A DNA stretch of 64,000 nucleotides. Origin: Bisbaumannia sp015645095. Its GTDB lineage: Bacteria; Pseudomonadota; Gammaproteobacteria; Pseudomonadales; Halomonadaceae. This document shows, piece by piece, positions 1-8,107 of the stretch (position 1 is the stretch's first letter; every line of letters begins with the position of its first letter). Position numbers and translations under genes: made by a program. The DNA lies in assembly GCA_036871055.1 (NCBI GenBank), contig CP141893.1, positions 62,001 through 126,000 on the forward strand, given 5' to 3'. A model generated the notes under the pieces. The model was not told where the DNA came from and ran no database searches. It was given only the letters and a program-made list of their open reading frames with translations.

Positions 1-1098
1 CGCCATGACCAGGGCCTCCTCCAGCGGGCTGTCCGGGGCGGTCGCCACGCAGGGCAGGCCATCGAGCTCCAACTGCTCGAGCTCCTCCCGGCTGAGGCGG
101 GTCACCTCGCCGCTGAACAGGGCCGCCGAGATGCGCTGTGCGCCCTTAAGTCCCGCCTCCCCGTGCACGAAGCGGGTGAGCTCCTCGGCCAGGACGCGCT
201 GGGCCCTGGGCCGCCCCGCCGCCTGGCGATCCTCCGCCTCGATGGCCTCGATCTCGTCGCAGGAGAGGAAGGTGTAGTAGCGCAGGAAGCGATAGACGTC
301 GGCGTCGTCCACGTTGAGCCAGAACTGGTAGAACTGGTAGGGCGAGGTCTGGCGCGGGTCGAGCCACACTGTGCCGCTCTCGGTCTTGCCGAACTTGGTG
401 CCGTCGGCCTTGGTGATCAGCGGCAGGGTGAGGCCGAACGCCTGCTCCCCGTTGAGGCGGCGCACCAGGTCGATGCCGCCGACGATATTGCCCCACTGGT
501 CGTTGCCACCGATCTGCAGCCGGCAACCCAGCTCCCGGTTGAGGTGAGCGAAATCCCGGGCCTGCAGCAGGCCGTAGCTGAACTCGGTGAAGGAGAGGCC
601 CTGCTCGGCGCGCTCCAGGCGCTGGCGCACGGACTCGCGGTTGATCATGGCGTTGACCGAGAAGTGCTTGCCCACGTCGCGGAAGAAGTCGATGACATTG
701 ATCTCGCCGAGCCAGTCGGCGTTGTTGACCACCCGCAGCGGTTCGTCGAGGTGGGGCGTCATCAGCTGCTGGATCTGCCCGCCCAGGGCGTCGACCCAGC
801 CCTGCACCGTCTCGGGGGCATTGAGCCGGCGCTCGCTGGCCTTGAAGCTGGGGTCGCCGATCATGCCGGTGGCGCCACCGATCAGCGCCAGGCCCCGGTG
901 GCCGGCGTCCTGGAAGCGCTTGAGCATCAACAGCGGCACCAGGTGGCCGATATGCAGGCTGCCCGCCGTGGGGTCGAAGCCGCAGTAGACCACCAGTGGG
1001 GTGTCGAGGGCCGCCGTCAGGGCCTCGGGGTGGCTCGACTGGGCGATCAGGCCGCGTCGCTCGAGGTCATGCAGCAGGGGGGAGGTATCGTTTGGCAT
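1..1098 (-). CDS. tyrS: Tyrosine--tRNA ligase, 3' end cut by window edge
   Basis: Charges tRNA-Tyr with tyrosine in the cytoplasm. The frame is open for 366 codons from the ATG at 1098 to the window edge, so the C-terminal end (including the S4-like RNA-binding part) lies outside. Class I signatures are clear: HIGH at residues 49-52 (SLHIGHL) and KFGKT at 235-239, the TyrRS form of KMSKS, plus the family stretch GGNDQWGN. The start MPNDTSPLLHDLERRG is typical of bacterial TyrRS. The upstream LuxR-type gene ends 36 nt before this start on the same strand, so read-through is possible, but no functional link is implied. Confidence 0.96.
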   Translation of the reverse strand, partial: MPNDTSPLLHDLERRGLIAQSSHPEALTAALDTPLVVYCGFDPTAGSLHIGHLVPLLMLKRFQDAGHRGLALIGGATGMIGDPSFKASERRLNAPETVQGWVDALGGQIQQLMTPHLDEPLRVVNNADWLGEINVIDFFRDVGKHFSVNAMINRESVRQRLERAEQGLSFTEFSYGLLQARDFAHLNRELGCRLQIGGNDQWGNIVGGIDLVRRLNGEQAFGLTLPLITKADGTKFGKTESGTVWLDPRQTSPYQFYQFWLNVDDADVYRFLRYYTFLSCDEIEAIEAEDRQAAGRPRAQRVLAEELTRFVHGEAGLKGAQRISAALFSGEVTRLSREELEQLELDGLPCVATAPDSPLEEALVMA

Positions 1099-1134
1099 CG
1101 CTGGGCTCCAGAAACCGAGGGTCTGGAGCAGAGG

Positions 1135-1998
1135 CTAGCGCTTGCCCGGGACGGGGACGATATCCCTAAAAGGGGCATTTTCGGGGTCGTCCTTCCGCGC
1201 CTGGGCCGCCAGGGTGATGGCGTGATTGAGGAACCGGCGAAACAGCTCCCCCCGGGAGCCGATGCCGAGGCGGGCATAGAGGCGCTTGCGGTGATTCCTG
1301 GCGGTGCCCGGGGTGATCGCCAGGCGCTCGGCGATTTCTTCCGGGGTGAGCCCCTGCACCATCAGGGTGGCCACCTGGCGCTCCCGGGGCGTCAGCAGGC
1401 CCTCGCCGAAGCACTCCAGGGCGCGGCTCAGCAGCGCGCCGGCGTCGTCCTCGCCGGTGGTCGGGGGCGAGAGGGTCAAGGGGTCGCTCGCCCAGTGCTG
1501 GCGGCAGAGCGCGGCCAGCAGGTCGAAGCGCTCGTGCAGGCGCTGGTACGCCTCGGCGGAGAACGCGTGGCCTGGGGCGAGCCGCCCCAGGTAGATGACG
1601 ACCCAGCGGGCTGCGTCGAGGCAAACGGCGAGGCACAGCTCGTCCCGCCAGCCGGTCTGTTGATAGAAGGCCTTCATGTACTCCGGGTCGCTCCGCCCCT
1701 CGGTGGCCTCCAGGGCGTCGGCGAGTCGGAAGAGCCCCTCCCGGCGGTGGCTATCGAGGGCGACCAGGAAGGGGTCGCCCTGCCAGGCTTGCATCAGGTA
1801 ACGCTGGAACAGCAGCTCGCGTTGCCGGGGCAGGGCGTCGTGCAGGTAGATGGGGGCTTGGCCGGGGCGATGACCGATGATGACCGCGCCATCGAAGTCG
1901 ACCAGGTCGCGCAGCAGGGCGACCAGGCTCCCGGTGAAGCCCGGCGAGCGCAGGGAGGCGATGGCCTGGGTCAGCAGGGCGGTCTGGGGGTCGCGCAT
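1135..1998 (-). CDS. LuxR-family transcriptional regulator
   Basis: A 287-residue DNA-binding regulator. The C-terminal quarter holds a LuxR/FixJ helix-turn-helix (LTPRERQVATLMVQGLTPEE, then a recognition helix near TPGTARNHRKRLYARLG, about residues 200-250). The N-terminal 180 residues form a putative ligand or PAS/GAF-like sensing region without a receiver aspartate pattern, so it is not a classical response regulator. It starts 30 nt after the APC permease stop on the same strand, which suggests co-transcription and control of that permease or its pathway. A second regulator of the same general build is at 14790-15554. Its inducer cannot be read from sequence. Confidence 0.75.
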   Translation of the reverse strand: MRDPQTALLTQAIASLRSPGFTGSLVALLRDLVDFDGAVIIGHRPGQAPIYLHDALPRQRELLFQRYLMQAWQGDPFLVALDSHRREGLFRLADALEATEGRSDPEYMKAFYQQTGWRDELCLAVCLDAARWVVIYLGRLAPGHAFSAEAYQRLHERFDLLAALCRQHWASDPLTLSPPTTGEDDAGALLSRALECFGEGLLTPRERQVATLMVQGLTPEEIAERLAITPGTARNHRKRLYARLGIGSRGELFRRFLNHAITLAAQARKDDPENAPFRDIVPVPGKR

Positions 1999-2028
1999 AG
2001 TCGCCTTTGGGGCACGATGTGCCGGTAG

Positions 2029-3429
2029 TCAGTCGGTCAGGTCCGGCGCGAAGAGGCCGGTTTTCATCCGGAACTTGACCCAGAGTAGCGCGATCACGGC
2101 GACGCTGCCGAGCACGGCCCCCAGCAAGGTGTAGACGGTGGACGTCATCTCGGGGGAGGGCGAGGCATTGGCGGCCACGTAGCCCATGCCGAGGATGCCG
2201 ATGATCTGCGGGATGGGGTAGAACGGTGTGCGATAGGGGCGCGCGCGCTGAGGGTGACGGGTGCGCAGCACGACGACATTGATATGGGCAACGATATAGG
2301 CCAGCAGCCAACTGGTCGAGGCGCCGATCAGCAGCAGGATGATGTGGTCGGGAGTGACGAGCAGGAACGGGATCGCCACGATGATCGCCAGGAACAGGAT
2401 GCCGACCCAGGGGGTGTCGAAGCGCGAATGCCTGCGGCCCATGATGGCGAACGCCTGGCCGTTGTCGGCCATGCCCGAGAGCATTCGGGGCACCGCGGCG
2501 AGCACGGTATTGACGGTACTGCAGGTGGCGGTCAGCCCCATGACGGTGGCGATAATCAGTCCCGCCTGGCCGAAGACGCCGTCGACCAGGTCGAGGTAGG
2601 GCAGCGGCGAGGTGATCAGCGTCTCCTGGGAGAGGTAGCGCCCGGCGCCCAGGCAGAACAGCGTGAAGAGTACGAAGATGGCGATCAGTGAGACGAACAT
2701 CGCGCGGGGCACGCGACGCTCCGGCTGACGGATCTCCTTGATCAATGGGCAGATGAATTCACAGCCGACGAACATCCACATGGCCAGCGCCGTCAGGGCG
2801 ATAAAGCTGCCATCATAAATGCCTTCGGCCCCCCAGCCGATGCCGGCCGCCGCCTCGGCGACCGACGCCGAGGGCGTGTCCAGCAGCGCCGTGGCGCCGA
2901 CCAGCAGGATGGCGGCGATCATGGCGAAGGTGAACAGGTTCTGTGTCCTGGCGAAGGCATCGGTGCCCAGGATATTCAGCGTCGCCAGGCCGATGAGCAG
3001 CAGCAGGGGAACCAGGTATGGAGGCAGCATGCCGGGGAAGAGCGTCTGCAGCAGGAGGTCGACCAGGATCAGCTCCGCCGCCAGGCCGAACATCGCGACC
3101 ACCACATAGCCGGCAAACACCGAGACGATCGCCGGGAAGTGGCCGATGGCCTTCTGGGTATAGGTCGCCAGGGTGCCCGACGAGGAGGGGTACATCAGCG
3201 AGAGCTCGGAGAAGCTGATGGCATTGCAGAAGGCGAAGAGCAGTGCCAGCCCCATGGCGGCCACAAAGCTCAGCCCGCCGATACCGAAGCCCATCAGCGC
3301 TGAGGCCATGGCGCCCTGCACCACGACACAGCCGACGCAGATGGCGATCAGGGTCTTGAAGCCGATGCCTGGGGCGCTCGAGCGGGGGTGACTCTCGGCG
3401 GCGCCGCGAGCGGATGATGAGTCGATCAA
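2029..3429 (-). CDS. APC-superfamily amino-acid permease
   Basis: A 466-residue, very hydrophobic protein with roughly twelve membrane segments, typical of the amino acid-polyamine-organocation superfamily. The N-terminal glycine-rich first helix region and the segment SELSLMYPSSSGTLATYTQ (helix 2 region) fit the family. The frame is open further upstream to 3633, but the best start is the TTG at 3429: AAGGAGG lies six bases before it and no such site precedes the longer options. The substrate is unknown. The co-oriented LuxR gene follows by 30 nt. Divergent from the FeaR-like gene at 3666, with a 236-nt shared promoter region. Confidence 0.85.
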   Translation of the reverse strand: MIDSSSARGAAESHPRSSAPGIGFKTLIAICVGCVVVQGAMASALMGFGIGGLSFVAAMGLALLFAFCNAISFSELSLMYPSSSGTLATYTQKAIGHFPAIVSVFAGYVVVAMFGLAAELILVDLLLQTLFPGMLPPYLVPLLLLIGLATLNILGTDAFARTQNLFTFAMIAAILLVGATALLDTPSASVAEAAAGIGWGAEGIYDGSFIALTALAMWMFVGCEFICPLIKEIRQPERRVPRAMFVSLIAIFVLFTLFCLGAGRYLSQETLITSPLPYLDLVDGVFGQAGLIIATVMGLTATCSTVNTVLAAVPRMLSGMADNGQAFAIMGRRHSRFDTPWVGILFLAIIVAIPFLLVTPDHIILLLIGASTSWLLAYIVAHINVVVLRTRHPQRARPYRTPFYPIPQIIGILGMGYVAANASPSPEMTSTVYTLLGAVLGSVAVIALLWVKFRMKTGLFAPDLTD

Positions 3430-3665
3430 GGTGAACCTCCTTAGGCCTGTTATTGCCATTGTTGTTATGCCTCGACTCGCCGTGCGATGCGGCGAGCCTC
3501 GGGCCCAGATTGGGCCCAACGCCGGCTGGTGTCTTGATCCTCCTTGACGGCGTCTTGACCCTCCGCGCCTAGCGTCAGTCGCGATGAGGGAAGGGTTGGC
3601 CAGAGGCGGTGATGGCGCGCATAATAGTTTCACTTACAACCATAATCGCTCGAGTGGAGAGGCCG

Positions 3666-4598
3666 ATGCCTTCACACGCTCCCCAACTGGCATTCAATGC
3701 CTGGCTGGCGTCCCTGCGCCGGGTCTGCGGCGGTTTCGACTCCCGCCCCCCGGAACCTCATATTCCCTTCCTCGGTGAGGTCGGTGCCCGCTCGATCTGT
3801 GGTCTCGAGATCGCGGAGATCCGCACCAATGCGCGATGGATCGCGCGGCGTCGGCGGGATATCGAGCAGGGCGAGGGGCGCTACTGCTTTCTCGTCGTGC
3901 AGCGTCGCGGACGAGCGGGGATTCGCCAGCAGGGGCTCGACCTCGAGCTGAATCCCGGCGAGATGGCACTGGTGGACTCGGCGCGCAGCTGCGAGATACT
4001 GCCCCGGGGACTGATCGAACATGCGTCTTTCCATATGCCTCGGGCGGCGCTGGCTGCCCGCCTTCCCGGACAGGAGGTGCCCTTCGGCAAGCTGCCGACG
4101 GCGGGGCCCGGTGGGCAGCTGCTGCAACTGATGGTCAATCGGATCATTTCCCGGCAACTGGTCGGCGATGCGACCCCGGCCGAGGGACAAGGGATCAGTG
4201 AGGCACTGAGCTCGCTGCTGGTGCCCCTGGCCCTGGGAATAGCGCGGAATCCGGAGGTCTCCCCGGCGCTGCTCTATCAGGGGGCCTGCCAGTTGATCGA
4301 CCAGCAACTTCAGGAGCCCGACCTGACACCGGCCACGCTTGCCGAGCGCATGAATGTCTCGCTGCGCCGCCTCTACCGTCTCTTCGAAGCCCATGAGGAG
4401 ACCGTGTGCCGCCATATCCAGCGTCGCCGGCTACAGCGCTGTGCCGAGGACCTCGCGGCTCCCGGCCAGGCCCACTGCTCCATCACCGAGATCGCCTATC
4501 GCTGGGGCTTCACCGATTCGGCGCACTTCAGTCGCGCCTTCAAGAAGGCCTATGGCGAAGCGCCCCGGGACTACCGTCGCCGCCATTGTCTGCACTGA
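3666..4598 (+). CDS. AraC-family regulator, FeaR-like
   Basis: A 310-residue regulator with an N-terminal AraC-binding-like domain and a C-terminal double helix-turn-helix (about residues 205-305: TPATLAERMNVSLRRLYRLF, then ITEIAYRWGFTDSAHFSRAF and the closing GEAPRDYRR). The N-terminal layout resembles FeaR, the activator of aromatic-amine oxidation in enterobacteria. The aldehyde dehydrogenase encoded next (5028-6521) is FeaB-like, which supports this. ATG at 3666 is chosen because GGAGAGG lies just upstream; an ATG at 3609 in frame lacks a ribosome site. The inducer is probably an arylacetaldehyde or arylamine (inference). Confidence 0.82.
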   Translation: MPSHAPQLAFNAWLASLRRVCGGFDSRPPEPHIPFLGEVGARSICGLEIAEIRTNARWIARRRRDIEQGEGRYCFLVVQRRGRAGIRQQGLDLELNPGEMALVDSARSCEILPRGLIEHASFHMPRAALAARLPGQEVPFGKLPTAGPGGQLLQLMVNRIISRQLVGDATPAEGQGISEALSSLLVPLALGIARNPEVSPALLYQGACQLIDQQLQEPDLTPATLAERMNVSLRRLYRLFEAHEETVCRHIQRRRLQRCAEDLAAPGQAHCSITEIAYRWGFTDSAHFSRAFKKAYGEAPRDYRRRHCLH

Positions 4599-4667
4599 TG
4601 ACCGGCAGAGATGGCGGAGAGGCGGAAAAAGGGCTCATCGCACTTTGGCGTGAATCCTATCGTGGGA

Positions 4668-4786
4668 GCGCGGATTCCGCGCGATTCGCCCGTAGGGCGA
4701 TCCTGATAAATACCCAAGGGCGACTGCGTCGCCCAATCGCTCGGGGAACCCAAGCTCCCACAACACCAGTGGCCAACCCAGCCTTT
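4668..4786. repeat. Intergenic palindrome-rich repeat, copy A
   Basis: First of two similar units filling the 429-nt gap between the FeaR-like gene and the aldehyde dehydrogenase. It contains three palindromes in order: GCGCGGATTCCGCGC (4668-4682), TCGCCCGTAGGGCGA (4686-4700) and GGGCGACTGCGTCGCCC (4718-4734), then a shared tail ending in AGCCTTT. It looks like a REP/MITE-type dispersed element. Apparent open frames here are by-products of the repeat. Confidence 0.75.
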
Positions 4787-4823
4787 TCATTATTGCCGTT
4801 GTGGGTCGCCTTAAAGCATACAA

Positions 4824-4955
4824 GCGCGGATTCCGCGCGATATCGCCCGTAGGGCGATCCTGGTAAATACCCAAGGGCGACTGCGTCGCCCAATCGCCGA
4901 AGCGTCGGACCGCCGGAATCCAGACTCCCACCACCCCAGTAGCCAACCAGGCCTT
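4824..4955. repeat. Intergenic palindrome-rich repeat, copy B
   Basis: Direct-orientation second copy of the unit at 4668-4786. The same three palindromes are kept in the same order, with a one-base insertion between the first two and about a dozen extra bases before the common tail. Between the copies lies 37 nt of less conserved sequence. Confidence 0.75.
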
Positions 4956-4977
4956 CACGCTGATCTGCGGAGCGGCG

Positions 4978-5007
4978 AAAAAAGGCGCCCGATAGGCCAT
5001 CGGGCGC
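4978..5007 (-). terminator. Rho-independent terminator of the aldehyde dehydrogenase
   Basis: Read on the minus strand, GCGCCCGAT and ATCGGGCGC form a 9-bp stem with a 5-base loop, followed by a short C and a run of six T. It lies about 20 nt after the stop of the gene at 5028-6521. Confidence 0.85.
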
Positions 5008-5027
5008 AAACACGACAAGCCATCGGT

Positions 5028-6521
5028 TCAGTAAGCGATACACACCGACTTGAGCTCGGTGCAGGCTTCCACCGCCTCACGACCAAATTCCCGGCCCAGG
5101 CCCGACTGCTTGATGCCGCCGAAGGGCAGGCTGGCGTCGAGGGTCACGTGGGTATTGACCCACACCGTGCCCGCCTCGATGCGCGGGATCAGCCGCATGG
5201 CCAGGCCCAGGTCATTGGTCCACAGGCTGGCCGCCAGCCCCAGGTCACTGTCGTTGACCATGGCCAGCCCTTCCTCGACCTCGTCGAAGGGAATCACCGA
5301 GAGCACCGGCCCGAAGACCTCCTCCCGGGCCACCGTCATGTGCTGGGTGACTCCGCTAAGCACCACCGGCGAGACATAGAAGCCCGTCTCCGGGACCTCG
5401 ACACCGCGCAGCACCCGGGCGCCTTCCGCTTCTGCGCGGTCGATATGCGCCAGGACGCTGCGCTGATGACGCTGCGAGACTAGCGGGTTGACGGTCGCTT
5501 CGGGATCCCGGCCGGGGCCGGCGCGCATGCCCTGGATGGCGGCGTGCAGGCGCTCGCAGAAGGCATCGTGGATCGTGCGATGGACATAGAAGCGCGAGGC
5601 GGCGGCGCACACCTGCCCCTGGTTGAGTAGCCCGGCCATCAGGGCTCCGGCCACCGCCTTGTCCAGGTCGGCATCGGCCAGGACCAGCATGGGGTTCTTG
5701 CCGCCCAGCTCCAGGGAGAAGCGGGCCATATGGTCGACGGCGGCATGGCCGATCTGCTTGCCCACCGCGGTGCTACCGGTGAAGGTCACCTTGCGGATGT
5801 CGGGATGCTCGGCCAGGCGCTGGCCGGCGATGGATCCGGCGCCCACCACCACGTTGAAGACCCCGGCGGGTACCCCTGCCTCGATGGCCAGTTCCGCCAG
5901 GCGCAGGGCGGTCAGCGGGGTCTCGGTGGAGGGCTTGATGACGATGGAGCAGCCCGCCGCCAGGGCCGGGATCACCTTCCACAGGGCGATCATCATCGGG
6001 AAGTTCCAGGGCACGATGCCGGCTACCACGCCCACCGGCTGGCGCAGGGTGTAGGCGTGGAAATTGGCATCTTCCGGGACGCCGATGGAGACCTCGGTGG
6101 TCTGGCCCTCCAGCTTGGTGGTCCAGCCGGCGGTGTAACGCATGAAGTCCACCGAGAAGCCCACGTCGATCATCCGTGCGATATGGATCGACTTGCCCTG
6201 GTTGAGGCTCTCGAGCTGGGCCAGCTCCTCGCCATGATCCTCCACCAGATCGGCGAACTTGAGAAGGGTGCGCTCGCGCTGGGCGGGGGCCATGCCACGC
6301 CAGGCACCATCGTCGAAGCGCTGCTTGGCGACGGTGACGGCCCGATCGACGGTGGCCTCGTCGGCGAGCCCCAGGTGGGTCAGTGGCGTGGCGCTGGCGG
6401 GGTCGAGGATCTCGGCGTGGCGACCGCTCCCCTGAAGGTGCTCGCCGTCGATATAGGAGCCGCAGGCGCGGGACAGAAAGGCTTCCACTTCGGGAAGAGG
6501 GGGAATCGTGGCGTTGCTCAT
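5028..6521 (-). CDS. Aldehyde dehydrogenase, phenylacetaldehyde-type (FeaB-like)
   Basis: A 497-residue NAD(P)-dependent aldehyde dehydrogenase. All catalytic residues are visible: N173 in PWNFPM, K196 in IKPSTETP, E271 in LELGGKNP and C305 in NQGQVCAAAS. Full length for the family. The FeaR-like regulator beyond the repeat region suggests oxidation of phenylacetaldehyde or a related arylacetaldehyde to the arylacetate, but betaine-aldehyde or general aldehyde activity cannot be excluded by eye. No amine oxidase gene lies nearby, so the aldehyde source is outside the window. It ends at a clear terminator (4978-5007). Confidence 0.88.
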   Translation of the reverse strand: MSNATIPPLPEVEAFLSRACGSYIDGEHLQGSGRHAEILDPASATPLTHLGLADEATVDRAVTVAKQRFDDGAWRGMAPAQRERTLLKFADLVEDHGEELAQLESLNQGKSIHIARMIDVGFSVDFMRYTAGWTTKLEGQTTEVSIGVPEDANFHAYTLRQPVGVVAGIVPWNFPMMIALWKVIPALAAGCSIVIKPSTETPLTALRLAELAIEAGVPAGVFNVVVGAGSIAGQRLAEHPDIRKVTFTGSTAVGKQIGHAAVDHMARFSLELGGKNPMLVLADADLDKAVAGALMAGLLNQGQVCAAASRFYVHRTIHDAFCERLHAAIQGMRAGPGRDPEATVNPLVSQRHQRSVLAHIDRAEAEGARVLRGVEVPETGFYVSPVVLSGVTQHMTVAREEVFGPVLSVIPFDEVEEGLAMVNDSDLGLAASLWTNDLGLAMRLIPRIEAGTVWVNTHVTLDASLPFGGIKQSGLGREFGREAVEACTELKSVCIAY

Positions 6522-6667
6522 GGATCGTGCCTCTGGTGTCTGGGGATCATGGCCTCAAGGGCCGCTGGCCGGTCTGGACTGTGTCTGTGAAGCTAGCAGC
6601 CCACCTGGGCCCTGGCTTGTTCCTGGGTGCCAGGGAGATGACTCCCGCTGCCAGGGCCGCCGTAGGC

Positions 6668-7987
6668 CTAGAAGTCGTAGCGGTAGGTCAGGTAGAGGCG
6701 GTTGGCCTCGTGGGTGATCAGGCCGGCGGGGCCGAAGGTGGGGGCCTTGCCGTTGACGGCGGCGGGCTCGCCGTCGGTGTCGTGATTGACGTAGAGCCAG
6801 GCCAGGCTCAGGCCGTCCAGGGCGCCGGCGAAGCGGTACTGCAGCACGCTCTGCCACTCCCGGCGGGAGAAGTCGCTGAAGCCGGTGGCCTCGTCGGAGA
6901 AGGCGTAGTGGCCGTCCCAGCGCAGCCCGGGCAGGCCCAGGTCGGCGAAACCGAAGCCGGTGGAGACCTTCCACATCGCCTCGCCCTCCAGGCCGAAGCG
7001 GTAGAAGTTATTGGCGGCGCTGTCCCAGTGGCCGTGGTCATCGGCGAACAGCAGGCGGTCGTAGTTGCCACCCCAGACACGGGTATGGGCCAGCCCCAGG
7101 TACTTGTCGCGATGGGTCAGGCGCAGGCCGAACTCGTTGTAGCGGGCGTCATGGCCGTCGGCGGCGGGATAGAGGCCGGGGATACCCTGGGTTTCGAAAC
7201 GGTCGCCGGCATCCCGCTGGCGGCCATGGGCCACCTGGCTGTGGAGTGTCAGGTCATCGCCCAGGCGAGCCTGGTGGCTCAGGCGGACCAGGCCCTGGCG
7301 AAGGTAGTCGTCGCTCTCCAGGTATTCGGCCTCCAGGCGTAGGTCGGCGGGCAGGGCATAATCGATGCCGGCCAGATTGACCGCGTCGATCTCCCGGCCG
7401 TCGAAGGTGGTCAGCCGATCTCCCCAGCCGGAATCGTCGCGGCGGCTAAAGCGCTCGATTCGCGACAGGTAAAGCTCGAGATCTCCCGCTTCATAGGTCA
7501 GGTCGTAGCCGAGTGAGGCGGCGGGCAGGATACGGCTGGTGTTGTCGGCGTAGAGGCGATGGCGGCGGGTCTGCTTACCGGCCCCCAGGCGCAGTTGGTG
7601 GTGGTCATTACCGAACTCGGCGCGTAGGTAGGCGCGGGTCACCTTGGCGATGCCGTGGGGATCCTGTACCGAGTCGCCGGGACGCAGGTTGGTAATGTTG
7701 GTCGCACCGCTACCCACGGAGATAGCATCGGCGGCGCCCAGGCCCAGCTCGATGCCGAAGGTGTCGTGGATCTTGCCGGAGTCCAACTCCAGCAGCAGGC
7801 CATGCACCCATTCATCCCGGGTGGGGCCGATGCCATCTTGGGGGTTCTCGTCCCAGTAGTAGTTGCGGTACTGGAGGCTGGCGCTGGCATCGTCGGGCCA
7901 GGGCGAGGCCTGGGCGCTGAATGCCAGGGCCGGGGCGAGGCAGAGGGCGAGTCGGGAAGCGAGTCGGGTCGGCATTGGGTTTCTCAT
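6668..7987 (-). CDS. OprD-type outer-membrane porin
   Basis: A 439-residue predicted beta-barrel. It begins with a signal peptide (MRNPMPTRLASRLALCLAPA, cleavage near AFSAQA-SPW) and ends with the outer-membrane C-terminal signature YLTYRYDF, finishing in an aromatic residue. Internal alternating aromatic strands and KVTRAYLRAEF-like motifs match OprD-family specific porins, which take up small carboxylates, amino acids or amides. The frame is open upstream to 8092, but those residues would precede the signal peptide, so 7987 is preferred. It follows the amidase by about 120 nt in the malonate island and may admit malonate or malonamate (inference). Confidence 0.78.
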   Translation of the reverse strand: MRNPMPTRLASRLALCLAPALAFSAQASPWPDDASASLQYRNYYWDENPQDGIGPTRDEWVHGLLLELDSGKIHDTFGIELGLGAADAISVGSGATNITNLRPGDSVQDPHGIAKVTRAYLRAEFGNDHHQLRLGAGKQTRRHRLYADNTSRILPAASLGYDLTYEAGDLELYLSRIERFSRRDDSGWGDRLTTFDGREIDAVNLAGIDYALPADLRLEAEYLESDDYLRQGLVRLSHQARLGDDLTLHSQVAHGRQRDAGDRFETQGIPGLYPAADGHDARYNEFGLRLTHRDKYLGLAHTRVWGGNYDRLLFADDHGHWDSAANNFYRFGLEGEAMWKVSTGFGFADLGLPGLRWDGHYAFSDEATGFSDFSRREWQSVLQYRFAGALDGLSLAWLYVNHDTDGEPAAVNGKAPTFGPAGLITHEANRLYLTYRYDF

Positions 7988-8107
7988 TGTTATGGCTCTT
8001 GTTAAGGCTCTTGTGATGGCCGGGGTTGAACGCCCGTGTCGAGGGCGCAGGGAGTCGTCCCGCGCCTTCGGGAAGGCGCGGGTCAGGAACATGCGGGCTG
8101 GGTCGGG

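Noticed and set aside
163..2028. Long plus-strand frame across tyrS and the LuxR gene
   Set aside because: It lies antisense to two recognised genes, has low-complexity Gly/Ala/Val/Gln-rich composition and no family signature.
4635..5043. Overlapping minus-strand frames in the repeat gap
   Set aside because: Their peptides repeat the same segment because the DNA is a tandem repeat; no ribosome sites or known domains.
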